Shown here one piece after another: positions 42,357-50,268 of a stretch of DNA of 64,000 nt. Source of the stretch: Paenibacillus mendelii (lineage in GTDB: Bacteria; Bacillota; Bacilli; Paenibacillales; Paenibacillaceae); assembly GCF_024498075.1 (NCBI RefSeq), contig NZ_JANHOF010000010.1:1-64000 (forward strand), in the 5' to 3' direction. The notes beneath the pieces are model-generated. The model was given only the letters and a program-made list of their open reading frames with translations. It searched no databases and was not told the origin of the DNA. Every line of letters begins with the position of its first letter. Within the stretch, counting starts at the first letter, position 1. A program made the translations under genes and the position numbers.

Positions 42357-42401
42357 AGCGAATAGTAGTCGATCCAATACTGATATCGTACAGTATTCGC
42401 T
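42357..42401. promoter_or_regulatory. Overlapping inverted repeats in the mbl leader
   Basis: AATACTG (42376-42382) pairs with CAGTATT (42391-42397), and AGCGAATA (42357-42364) pairs with TATTCGCT (42394-42401). Both repeats share the bases at 42394-42397, so the hairpins compete. They lie between spoIIID and the mbl start. Confidence 0.5.
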
Positions 42402-42441
42402 GAATTGAACGAAAATCCTCTATTTTTGTAGAAAAAATCGC

Positions 42442-42729
42442 TTACGATTTCGCGGCTGCCAACACTTCGCGTTTACGCCCTGTGCTTTTCTTATATTTAA
42501 TTTTCGTTGCTTCTCCTCCCCTCAGGTGCCGGATCGATTTGTGGTATTCCAGTATATGTTTAACCTGGTCTGCCAAATCGGGATTTATTTCCGGCAATCG
42601 CTCGGTCAAATCCTTGTGCACCGTGCTTTTGGATACACCAAACTCTTTGGCGATCGTTCGTACCGTATGCTTCGTCTCGACGATACAACGGCCGATTTTT
42701 ATGGTCCGCTCTTTGATGTAATCGTGCAC
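42442..42729 (-). CDS. spoIIID: Sporulation transcription regulator SpoIIID
   Basis: 95 aa, GTG start. It is nearly identical in its first 75 residues to Bacillus SpoIIID as remembered, with MHDYIKERTIKIG, the helix-turn-helix TVRTIAKEFGVSKSTVHKDL (about 22-41), then ERLPEINPDL and KSIRHLRGGEAT. SpoIIID is the mother-cell DNA-binding regulator that tunes the sigma-E and sigma-K programmes. The C-terminal tail (GRKREVLAAAKS) is variable. A well-matched sigma-E promoter lies 34 bases upstream, as expected for this gene. Confidence 0.97.
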   Translation of the reverse strand: MHDYIKERTIKIGRCIVETKHTVRTIAKEFGVSKSTVHKDLTERLPEINPDLADQVKHILEYHKSIRHLRGGEATKIKYKKSTGRKREVLAAAKS

Positions 42730-42762
42730 GCTCCCGCCTCCCTACTCGAGATAGTTTGGTAC

Positions 42763-42790
42763 ATTATATGAGGGGTACGGGTATATATTC
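42763..42790 (-). promoter_or_regulatory. Sigma-E promoter of spoIIID
   Basis: On the minus strand GAATATA (42784-42790) and CATATAAT (42763-42770) are separated by 13 bases. Both halves fit the sigma-E consensus (KMATATT and CATACAAT) with one mismatch each, and the placement fits the known regulon. Confidence 0.7.
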
Positions 42791-42852
42791 TTTGTGTCCA
42801 AGCGTGACAAGCCTAGTTATGCAAAAATTTTCAAAAATGATGCCCAAAAACA

Positions 42853-42879
42853 CAAAAAAGGCAGGGTTTCCCCTGCCTT
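42853..42879 (-). terminator. Intrinsic terminator of spoIIQ
   Basis: On the minus strand AAGGCAGGG-GAAA-CCCTGCCTT is followed by TTTTGTG. It lies 36 bases past the spoIIQ stop, before the spoIIID promoter. Confidence 0.88.
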
Positions 42880-42914
42880 TCCAATTTTTCATGGGTGCAT
42901 GCTTTTTTTTTCGT

Positions 42915-43643
42915 TTATTGCTCCAGAAGCGTATTCGGGTTAATCGAGTTGCCGTTCTGACGGACTTCGAAGTGCAGGTGGTTGCCATAATCCTTCTCGA
43001 TTTCACTGCGTCCGGATTTCCCGATGAGGGAACCCTGCTTCACTTCTTCGTTTACCTTCACCTGAACTTCGCTCAGGCTTTGGTACACGGTGACGATACC
43101 ATCTGCATGTTTAATCTCGATGACGTTGCCGTTGATCGGGTGCTTGTCGACGACGATCACTCGTCCGCTAAGTGCGGCTACGACGTCGAAGGGCTTATCG
43201 GCCGAGCTCGTCAGATCGATACCCATATGAGGCGTGAAGGTGTTGCCCGTCTGCACCATTGCGGCTTGGCGCTCTTCATTCGATGCGCTTGCTTCATAGA
43301 AAGGTGTTGCAACCGTCAGCTCGCTGCGGTTGACCACCGGCCATTGCAGCGTCTCGTTGGAAGATGCAACTTCAAGTGTGTCGTCAATCGGTGTCTCGAT
43401 GGCTTCCTCATTCGTACCTTGGCTGACTTCGAGGCTGTCGTTGCCGGTTGTCGTAGGTGTCTCTTCCGCTCCCCGATAGATCCACATTAAGGTTACGATG
43501 ATTGCTGCCGCGGCCATGAACGCTGCTGGTGCTGCCCATTTTTTCGACAGCAGCTTTCTCCATGCAGAAGGTTTGACGGCAGTTCCTCCCATAGAAGTTT
43601 TGGGAGATTCTTCTTTCAGCTTTGGTTTGTTTTGATCATTCAT
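42915..43643 (-). CDS. spoIIQ: Forespore engulfment protein SpoIIQ (M23/LytM domain)
   Basis: 242 aa. A short cytoplasmic N-terminus, one membrane helix (about 37-55), an acidic linker, then a LytM/M23 domain (about 100-240). SpoIIQ bridges the septum with SpoIIIAH during engulfment. Here the metal-site residues are present: H139-x3-D143 in TPHMGIDL and H222-x-H224 in NHLHFEV. As I recall, Bacillus subtilis SpoIIQ has lost the first His and is inactive. The assignment as SpoIIQ and not a generic M23 peptidase rests on its position next to spoIID and spoIIID and on a sigma-F-type promoter just upstream. Confidence 0.87.
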   Translation of the reverse strand: MNDQNKPKLKEESPKTSMGGTAVKPSAWRKLLSKKWAAPAAFMAAAAIIVTLMWIYRGAEETPTTTGNDSLEVSQGTNEEAIETPIDDTLEVASSNETLQWPVVNRSELTVATPFYEASASNEERQAAMVQTGNTFTPHMGIDLTSSADKPFDVVAALSGRVIVVDKHPINGNVIEIKHADGIVTVYQSLSEVQVKVNEEVKQGSLIGKSGRSEIEKDYGNHLHFEVRQNGNSINPNTLLEQ

Positions 43644-43663
43644 TGTTTGATCACCTCACTAGC

Positions 43664-43692
43664 CATTGTTGCCACAACCTAGCAGTTTATAC
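43664..43692 (-). promoter_or_regulatory. Sigma-F-type promoter of spoIIQ
   Basis: On the minus strand GTATA (43688-43692), a 14-base spacer and GGCAACAATG (43664-43673) match the sigma-F consensus GYATA and GGNNANANTR; the spacer is one base short of the usual 15. The start would lie just before the AGGTGA ribosome site. Confidence 0.55.
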
Positions 43693-43722
43693 GTGAGGAT
43701 CTCGGATTTTTTAAGATTGCAA

Positions 43723-43772
43723 GTTTCATGCTCTACGAAATGAAACGGTAGAGCCGAATCAGAGCCGTTTCA
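43723..43772. promoter_or_regulatory. Three-part inverted repeat between spoIID and spoIIQ
   Basis: GTTTCAT (43723-43729) can pair with ATGAAAC (43740-43746), whose TGAAACGG extension (43741-43748) can instead pair with CCGTTTCA (43765-43772). The two hairpins exclude each other. One may act as the spoIID 3' end, although no T-run follows on the minus strand. Confidence 0.45.
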
Positions 43773-43829
43773 GTCCCCTAGTTCCCGTAATGAAGCTATC
43801 GTTCCGCTATATCTAAAAGGGTTGACGCC

Positions 43830-45074
43830 CTATGATCGCAGTGGTAGCTTCGAAGCTTGTTCCACCTTCGCGCCCGAATAATAGTATTCCACAATTTGCT
43901 GGGCACTCTTGCCTGCTTGGGCCATCCCATTGGCTCCCCATTGACTCATCCCAACACCATGACCGTAACCAAAGGTCGTTATAATAATTTCACCGCCATC
44001 GATCTTCCAGCTGAATTGAGAGGAAGCAAGACCCAGCTTCTCTCTGACTTGCCGGCCCGTGAACGTCTTATTCCCGGCAGCCACCGATTTGATCCGTTTC
44101 CCCTCCGTCGTCTCTATGACACGCATGGAACGAATAGCGCTCTTTTTCACACCGAGTTTGCTCGCAAAGGTGCTTAGCTTCATCGTAACCGTCTCTTTAT
44201 ATCGCGGCGAAATCGCTTTATCCCACGGACTGGTAACGCTGCGCAGGTACGGCAAGTCGATCGCCCAATAATCTGAAGCGTTCTCTGTATAACCATTGCT
44301 TGTTGAGAAGAAGGCCGCTTGAATAGGTTCGCCGTTATAAGTAAGGATCTGTCCCTTGGTTTCTTCCACCGCGCGGTTTAATCTGGTCAGGTTGTCTTCC
44401 TTCGCTTCACCCTTCCAGCGGGTTAATAGCGTTTCTAGCGGAACATAGACCTGATGCTGTACGGTATCGGTCACATCGGCCTTCACGGCCTTCATGCCGC
44501 TCCGGTCACCGCTGCTCAACCTCCGATAAATATAGGTTCGCGCTGCGATTGCTTGTGCCTTCAAAGCCTCAAGCTCAAAGTCGAGGGGCATCTCGCCGGC
44601 AAGTACTCCGCGAACATAGAGTTCAATAGGCATGGATTCAACTTGCTTCTCCTCCGTCAAATAAACCTGAACCCGCAGCCGGTCATACCAGCTTTGCGCA
44701 AGTACCGGCTTTGCCTCATCGCCCGCAGGCGATTGGCCGGATGCGCCGTTTGTGTGACCAGAGGCAGCCCTGCTCGAACTATCCGTACTCTGATTAGACT
44801 GCACATCTTGGATTGGCTTGCCTTGCTCTGCGCGACTAGGGTTAAGGCTGCCTGCATCTAGTGCTTCCTTGCTAGTGAATGGAGCCGGCTCTATGATCGG
44901 GGCTGACTCGAGCTTCTCTTTAAGCAGACCCTTCTCAGCCGCTCCATTCGTTGCATCTAGTATTCCGTTGATAATCAGGATCGCTGCAGCCCCGCTCATA
45001 AATCCAAGCCACCAACGCTTCGACCCCAGCCTCTTCCCTCGCTTTTGCACGATTCTCCATTTCATCCGTCCCAT
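43830..45074 (-). CDS. spoIID: Stage II sporulation protein D, lytic transglycosylase
   Basis: 414 aa. A basic N-terminus and one membrane helix (about 20-38) are followed by a Ser/Gln-rich linker (about 60-128) and the SpoIID domain. The catalytic Glu is E161 in VLAGEMPLDFELEALKAQA, followed by IAARTYIYRRL; the C-terminal element is GYGHGVGMSQWGANGMA. In engulfment SpoIID cleaves glycan strands stripped by SpoIIP. The linker makes it longer than Bacillus subtilis SpoIID (about 343 aa). It lies directly upstream of spoIIQ and downstream of murA, as in Bacillus. Confidence 0.94.
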   Translation of the reverse strand: MGRMKWRIVQKRGKRLGSKRWWLGFMSGAAAILIINGILDATNGAAEKGLLKEKLESAPIIEPAPFTSKEALDAGSLNPSRAEQGKPIQDVQSNQSTDSSSRAASGHTNGASGQSPAGDEAKPVLAQSWYDRLRVQVYLTEEKQVESMPIELYVRGVLAGEMPLDFELEALKAQAIAARTYIYRRLSSGDRSGMKAVKADVTDTVQHQVYVPLETLLTRWKGEAKEDNLTRLNRAVEETKGQILTYNGEPIQAAFFSTSNGYTENASDYWAIDLPYLRSVTSPWDKAISPRYKETVTMKLSTFASKLGVKKSAIRSMRVIETTEGKRIKSVAAGNKTFTGRQVREKLGLASSQFSWKIDGGEIIITTFGYGHGVGMSQWGANGMAQAGKSAQQIVEYYYSGAKVEQASKLPLRS

Positions 45075-45141
45075 GATTGGCTCCTTCCATCCAGGCAGAT
45101 ATCTGTAACTCTCTCGACTCTCAACCTTCTTGCTCTGCTAT

Positions 45142-45170
45142 AGTCTATGAACCCCGCTACTAGGATAGAA
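45142..45170 (-). promoter_or_regulatory. Possible sigma-E promoter of spoIID
   Basis: On the minus strand CATAGACT (45142-45149) has seven of eight sigma-E -10 bases. The -35 at 14 bases (TTCTATC, 45164-45170) is weak. Sigma-E control is expected for spoIID. The remainder of the 45075-45436 gap holds two terminator-like hairpins and nothing else I can name. Confidence 0.35.
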
Positions 45171-45230
45171 CGTCCCCGTCCTCTACTCAATCATGACGGA
45201 TGTAAGAGTCATAGGCTTTGATCGTCACGG

Positions 45231-45257
45231 CAAAAAAGCCACAAGACCACTCGGGGC
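45231..45257 (-). terminator. Second terminator-like hairpin between murA and spoIID
   Basis: On the minus strand GCCCCGAG and TTTGTGGC-like arms (actual 3' arm CTTGTGGC) pair imperfectly around TGGT, followed by six T residues. It lies about 60 bases before the putative spoIID promoter. Confidence 0.45.
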
Positions 45258-45349
45258 CTGCAGCTTCGTAATTCTATTCTTAAGCCCTTGAACCTAGGAA
45301 CCGAATATCTCACCGAAGGAAGTATTCTTGTATGAATAAATGACCTCAT

Positions 45350-45381
45350 AAAAAAACCTGCTCGCTTGTTAGCCAGCAGGT
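45350..45381 (-). terminator. Intrinsic terminator of murA
   Basis: On the minus strand ACCTGCT and AGCAGGT form the stem, followed by seven T residues, 56 bases past the murA stop. Confidence 0.82.
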
Positions 45382-45436
45382 CCCATTCATTATGTACGCC
45401 CAACAGGGCGAATGCACTTCATGCCTTGCCGGCCTC

Positions 45437-46879
45437 TTATGCCCAGGTCGGTTGTGCTTTGATGCGGGGAACTTCCTTCTCCCGCTTAAATTCAGGCTTC
45501 TCGGCCGGACTATCGGATGCTGAGGCTGCGATGACGGCGTCGGCTTGTGCAACCGTGCTGACCGCTGCTTCAACACTTGAAGTAAAGGCATACATAGCAT
45601 CGGCGCTAGCCGATTCCTCCACGGCTTCAATCCGTCTGATATCGGCACCCAATCCTGCCAGCTTGCCGGTAATATCGACATAACCCCGATCGACGTGGTG
45701 AATGCCGGTAATTTCCGTCTCGCCGTCGGCATAGAGAGCCGCGCAAACAAGAGCCGCACCTGCTCGAAGATCAGTCGCGCATACCTTCGCGCCTGCAAGC
45801 TGCATTCCGCCGCTTATGATTGCGGTGCGACCTTCTACCTTGATCTGTCCGCTCATCTTGCGGAATTCCTCAACATGCATGTAACGGTTCTCGAACACCG
45901 TTTCCGTTACAATACTCGTACCTTCGGACACCATTAAGAGCGCCATCATTTGAGATTGCATGTCTGTCGGGAAGCCCGGGTAAGGCAGCGTCTTGACGTC
46001 GACCGACTTCAGCGGACTTGCAGCTCTTACATGAAGGCCATTATCCGTCTCTTCAATCTCCACACCCATCTCCTGCAGCTTCGAAATGACCGGTGCAAGA
46101 TGATCGGCAATGGCGCCTTCCACATGCACGTCGCCGCCTGTAATGGCAGCGGCAATCATATAAGTACCCGCTTCAACGCGGTCAGGAATCACGGTATGTG
46201 CAACACCGCTGAGCTGTTCAACGCCCTCGATCCGGATAACACCGGTTCCGGCTCCGCGAACTTTGGCGCCCATGGCGTTCAAATAATTAGCCAAATCGAC
46301 GATTTCCGGTTCTTTGGCTGCATTCTCAATTATAGTTGTGCCTTGTGCGAGTACAGCCGCCATCATAATATTCTCCGTTGCGCCTACGCTGGCAACGTCC
46401 AAATAAATTTTGGCACCCTTCAGCTTTCCGTTGGCACGGGCATCGATAAAACCTTGGCCGAGTACGATTTCTGCACCCATGGCTTCAAAGCCCTTCAAGT
46501 GCTGGTCGATTGCTCTCGTACCGATTGCACACCCACCCGGGAGTGAAATTTTTGCTCTGCCTAGCCTTGCAAGCAGCGGACCCAGAACCAAGAAGGAAGC
46601 ACGCATCTTACGAACCAGCTCATATGGCGCTTCGAAGGTCGTAAGCTTCTGTGCCGAGATGCGCATCGTCTCATTCTCGTATGTTAGGCTCGCCCCTAAT
46701 GCGGCAAGCACTTGTTGGATCGTATTAACATCGTCTAGAAAAGGTACGTCAGCAATGACACTTTCTCCCTCTTGTGCAAGTAACGTGGCCGCGAGAATTG
46801 GCAGTACGGCATTCTTGGCGCCGCTGACACGAACGTTTCCGGTTAGTCGTTGGCCGCCGCGGACGATTATTTTGCTCAT
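45437..46879 (-). CDS. murA: UDP-N-acetylglucosamine 1-carboxyvinyltransferase MurA
   Basis: 480 aa, against about 436 for Bacillus MurAA. It adds enolpyruvate to UDP-GlcNAc, the first committed step of peptidoglycan synthesis and the fosfomycin target. The substrate-binding K22 and N23 lie in [17 protein letters not shown], and the reactive Cys is C117 in SLPGGCAIG. The family core ends near residue 417 ([14 protein letters not shown]). The last 60 residues are Ala/Ser-rich and then charged ([15 protein letters not shown]), an unusual tail. It is separate from the atp operon but in the same spoIID-murA-ywzB order as in Bacillus. Confidence 0.95.
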   Translation of the reverse strand: MSKIIVRGGQRLTGNVRVSGAKNAVLPILAATLLAQEGESVIADVPFLDDVNTIQQVLAALGASLTYENETMRISAQKLTTFEAPYELVRKMRASFLVLGPLLARLGRAKISLPGGCAIGTRAIDQHLKGFEAMGAEIVLGQGFIDARANGKLKGAKIYLDVASVGATENIMMAAVLAQGTTIIENAAKEPEIVDLANYLNAMGAKVRGAGTGVIRIEGVEQLSGVAHTVIPDRVEAGTYMIAAAITGGDVHVEGAIADHLAPVISKLQEMGVEIEETDNGLHVRAASPLKSVDVKTLPYPGFPTDMQSQMMALLMVSEGTSIVTETVFENRYMHVEEFRKMSGQIKVEGRTAIISGGMQLAGAKVCATDLRAGAALVCAALYADGETEITGIHHVDRGYVDITGKLAGLGADIRRIEAVEESASADAMYAFTSSVEAAVSTVAQADAVIAASASDSPAEKPEFKREKEVPRIKAQPTWA

Positions 46880-47094
46880 CTTCAGGTTTCCCTCCGCGCG
46901 CAGTAGATTCTTCTTCCTAATACTGAAATAAATGGCACCCTTGCTTAATACACAGTCTCCATCTTATCATCGGTTTACACAAATCGACAAGCGTTATTTT
47001 CTCCCTGTCGAAAACCACATCATATAGTATTCGTAAGCGGTTTAGCTTTTCGTACCGTCCTTGTATTACCCATTGTTAACATGTTTCATCGTTG

Positions 47095-47346
47095 TTATTC
47101 GACAAGCCATCTGAGCGCATTCGACCATTGCCAATACGTAAATAAAAAGGATGCGAAGAGGTGTCCGATGACGACTGCAAGCATGACCTGCAGTATTCGT
47201 GCCCTCGGGCTTCCCGGCTTGCGCAGAAATAAATCAAATCGAACCTCTTGTATGACAAACCATGCGACCGTAATGGAAAACAATTCAATAATGATTTTCA
47301 TAAGGCCCTGCATGCCGGCTTCCGCCGCAAGTTGATCCAAGTTCAT
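47095..47346 (-). CDS. DUF1146 (YwzB-like) small membrane protein
   Basis: 83 aa from the second of two adjacent ATGs, which gives a 6-base spacing after GGAGG. Two membrane helices cover about 16-35 and 52-72. The motif WFVIQEVRFDLFLRKPGSPR between them is typical of DUF1146/YwzB. The function is unknown. In Bacillus this gene also lies between the atp operon and murA. Here the protease gene and the nuo operon have come in between atp and this gene. Confidence 0.82.
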   Translation of the reverse strand: MNLDQLAAEAGMQGLMKIIIELFSITVAWFVIQEVRFDLFLRKPGSPRARILQVMLAVVIGHLFASFLFTYWQWSNALRWLVE

Positions 47347-47417
47347 CATACGCCTCCAAGGTACAGGTGGTGACCACCTTATCGCTATAAATAATATCGG
47401 AATAAATACGTTTTTTG

Positions 47418-49985
47418 TTAACGGGGGGCAGGAACAGCACGGCCATTGTTTTGGAGCATCGCTTGAGGTGCAAACTCCCGCATCCCGGAGACCTTTCTGT
47501 CGGCATCCATGCGCAGCTCATAGTACTGGCGGTCGAACGGAATATCCGCCGTCATCTTCACATAGTACACGCCTGGATCCAGCAGCTGCTCGCGTACCAT
47601 ATTGGTACGATTGGGCTCCGACTTCATGCTTGTGATAAGCTTCTGACGTTTATCGTACAGCTCCGCTTTCATGCGAACACCCGAAGGAATGCCATCGATG
47701 GTAAGCCGTACAATCGTTCGGGAGGTAAGCCTCAACTGATACCAGTCCATGTCTGCTTTCGAATCGATGACGCCGACATAATCGGAACCGAGCCCGATAA
47801 CGGTTGCCTCATACGCCTTATTGTTGGGCTCATTCGGATCCGTATACTTCGTGCGGTACTCCATTCGCAATACATATTGCCCCGCTGTCGGGCTGGCTTG
47901 CGCCGACATGGCATTATGAACGCGGATGTAATACGTGCCGGGCGTTATCGTAAGTTCTTGCGAAAATTCCGCCTCCCCTTCACCGTTCTCATCCGTCACA
48001 ATGAGCTTCCCTCCCTTGCGTTGAATGCCAAGCGCGGGGTCGATTCGTACCGAGTCCGGTTTTACGGTTACGCGGAGTGTCCCGCCATTCTCGAAGTGTA
48101 CGGCGTACCAGTCCCGATCTCCCGTCTGATGGAAGCTTCCGGTCAAGGTTTGCGTCTTCGGCATCAGCGTGAACGCCTGATACTGCTTATCGTTCTTCTC
48201 GTACGCATCCGGTCCATTCTTAAAGGATGTCGTGAGCAAGTACGGAAGCTGTGTTTTATTACGCTTATCGTACAGCTGGAGCTGTATGTAGTTTCGTCCC
48301 TTTTTCACATTCCATTCGACCGTTTGGTTTCCTAATTTCGTATCCTTCATGCTCTTCGATTGATCCCCTGCATAATGAATCATTCGAACGGGCGGAACGG
48401 CCTGACCTGCTGCAACGATGCCCTGGAATTGAAGGGATAGCAACCCGTCGTATGGGGCGTCGACGATATACCAGTCTTTATCGCTGCCGCCCCTTAAATC
48501 GGCTGAAATCTTCGTGCCGAACGGAAATTTCTTTGCATAGTCACGAGTATTGTTCGGTTCATAGCCATCCGTCTTCAGCTCAGCTGTAACGGCTCGATTC
48601 ACTTGCAGCAGCCCATAGCCGGTTGCATTGTCGACGCCCGCCGCTCCAATATCCTTCGCACTTTGCCGGAGCAGTGCTCTGATTTGATAAGGCTTATAGG
48701 CCGGATGAGCAGCCCAGATCAATGCAGCGGCCGCGGCGGCTTGAGGAGCGGCCATTGAGGTGCCTTGCTCCTTCTTGTACCCGCCTCCGACAGCTGTTGT
48801 ATATACATGCCATGGCGCCGCTATATCGATTTCCGGTCCCGGATTCGAACGCGGCTCCGGTTTACTGTATGGCGTGGCTCCTGCAACGGCTAATACCGAT
48901 GGGTATGCAGCCGGATATTTAACCTCCGCCTTCGCACCCAGAGCAAGCCCGTCGTTGCCGCTTGCCGCTACAAGCAGAACGCCTTTGCTTTCCGCATAAA
49001 TCGCGATATCTTCTAAATAAGGGGAATACCGATATAACCCGACGGAGAGCACGACGATGCGGGCACCGTTCTTCACGGCATAGAGAATCGCATCACCTAA
49101 GCGTTCCTCATCCCCGTACCCGCTGGCATCCAGCGCTTTGATCGGCATAATCTTAGCCTTCCACAGGATGCCGGATATACCGGTCTTATTGTTGCCCACG
49201 CCCGCCAGAACTCCAGCCACACTGGTACCATGCCCATTGTCGTCCTCCGGCGGTTTACCTGGAGTAACGAGATTTGTGCCCGGCACCAGATTATCCTTCA
49301 GATCGGGATGATCCAAATCGACGCCTGTGTCGATGAGGGCAATGGTAAAACGGGTCTGCTCGCGCACGGTCGACCATGCGCTCTTCGCCCCAATTTGATC
49401 AAGATAATGCTGCTTCGGCAGCTCTGGATCATCGGTTGCAGCCTGTGCCGCGAGCAGCGTTACTTGGCTGTTCGGGTGCACATATTCGACGCCCGGCGTT
49501 TCGCGCAGCCGCCGGAGCCATTCCTCCGTATCCGCCCCCGGTTCCGCGGGGCGGATCACGTCCACCGCCGCAGGCTCTGCCTGGCGGTGAATGACGTGCG
49601 TTCCCCGCAGCGGCTTCGCCTGCGCGGGGTCGCGCCACTTGAGGAGCCAGCTATGCGGCTCCTCTTGAGCGCCGCCTGCGGCGCCTCCGGCGGGCTGCTG
49701 CGCAGCGCCGCCGCTGGCCGCCACAGGCGGCTGGGCCGCGGCAGCGGCCCAGCTGGCAGCGGCCGCTGCCAGTGGGGCGCTGCCAAGCAGCAGCGCTGCG
49801 AGCACGCCCAGCAGCGCCCGGCGCAAGGCGCGCGGCAGCGCCGCCCAAGCGAAGCTCGGCGCTTGCGCGGCTCGTGTTCCAGAGCCGCCTTGAGGAGCGA
49901 CTGAAGCACGCGCCGGGATGGCCGTTCTGCAGTCCGTTCCATTACTTTTGTAGGAATTCCAATCCCAGCTCGTTAGCTTCATCAT
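47418..49985 (-). CDS. Secreted subtilisin-family (S8) serine protease with PPC-like repeats
   Basis: 855 aa. A hydrophobic segment at about 53-78, after an unusually long N-terminus of about 50 residues, serves as signal or anchor. An Ala/Gly/Pro-rich stretch (about 75-108), encoded by GC-rich DNA, precedes a propeptide-like region. The catalytic domain (about 185-455) has D219 (IALIDTGVDLDHPD), H252 (NGHGTSVAGVLAG), the oxyanion N344 (VAASGND) and S410 (GTSMAAPQAAAA). Three repeats of about 100 aa follow, each with an EPNN or EKND opening and a DxDWY motif (DKDWYIVD, DRDWYAVH, DMDWYQLR), as in bacterial pre-peptidase C-terminal domains. It probably processes envelope or extracellular proteins. 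No T-run terminator was found after it. Confidence 0.9.
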   Translation of the reverse strand: MMKLTSWDWNSYKSNGTDCRTAIPARASVAPQGGSGTRAAQAPSFAWAALPRALRRALLGVLAALLLGSAPLAAAAASWAAAAAQPPVAASGGAAQQPAGGAAGGAQEEPHSWLLKWRDPAQAKPLRGTHVIHRQAEPAAVDVIRPAEPGADTEEWLRRLRETPGVEYVHPNSQVTLLAAQAATDDPELPKQHYLDQIGAKSAWSTVREQTRFTIALIDTGVDLDHPDLKDNLVPGTNLVTPGKPPEDDNGHGTSVAGVLAGVGNNKTGISGILWKAKIMPIKALDASGYGDEERLGDAILYAVKNGARIVVLSVGLYRYSPYLEDIAIYAESKGVLLVAASGNDGLALGAKAEVKYPAAYPSVLAVAGATPYSKPEPRSNPGPEIDIAAPWHVYTTAVGGGYKKEQGTSMAAPQAAAAAALIWAAHPAYKPYQIRALLRQSAKDIGAAGVDNATGYGLLQVNRAVTAELKTDGYEPNNTRDYAKKFPFGTKISADLRGGSDKDWYIVDAPYDGLLSLQFQGIVAAGQAVPPVRMIHYAGDQSKSMKDTKLGNQTVEWNVKKGRNYIQLQLYDKRNKTQLPYLLTTSFKNGPDAYEKNDKQYQAFTLMPKTQTLTGSFHQTGDRDWYAVHFENGGTLRVTVKPDSVRIDPALGIQRKGGKLIVTDENGEGEAEFSQELTITPGTYYIRVHNAMSAQASPTAGQYVLRMEYRTKYTDPNEPNNKAYEATVIGLGSDYVGVIDSKADMDWYQLRLTSRTIVRLTIDGIPSGVRMKAELYDKRQKLITSMKSEPNRTNMVREQLLDPGVYYVKMTADIPFDRQYYELRMDADRKVSGMREFAPQAMLQNNGRAVPAPR

Positions 49986-50174
49986 AGTATGCCTTTAACC
50001 TTGCAAATTGTTATATGAAACCTTTCGCTTAAGCAGTACCCTTCTCCTTGTGACAAAATGATTAAATCTTCATAAAGGTCCATAAAGGGAGGTTAGTCAT
50101 GGGTCTGCGGTCGCCTTTTTATCGGCTCTAGTACGATTACCACAACATCCGTGTTTTGAACACAGGTCTTGAAA

Positions 50175-50214
50175 TAAAAAAAGGTTGAGGCGGCCGCCGA
50201 CCGCTCCCAACCTT
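50175..50214 (-). terminator. Intrinsic terminator of the nuo operon
   Basis: On the minus strand AAGGTTGGGAGCGG pairs with CCGCCTCAACCTT (imperfect, very stable), followed by seven T residues. It lies 54 bases past the nuoN stop. The 49986-50174 stretch shows no further feature. Confidence 0.85.
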
Positions 50215-50268
50215 AAGTGACAGATTCCTGCATCTTACAGCCTTCCTTATACACTATAATCCGAATCG

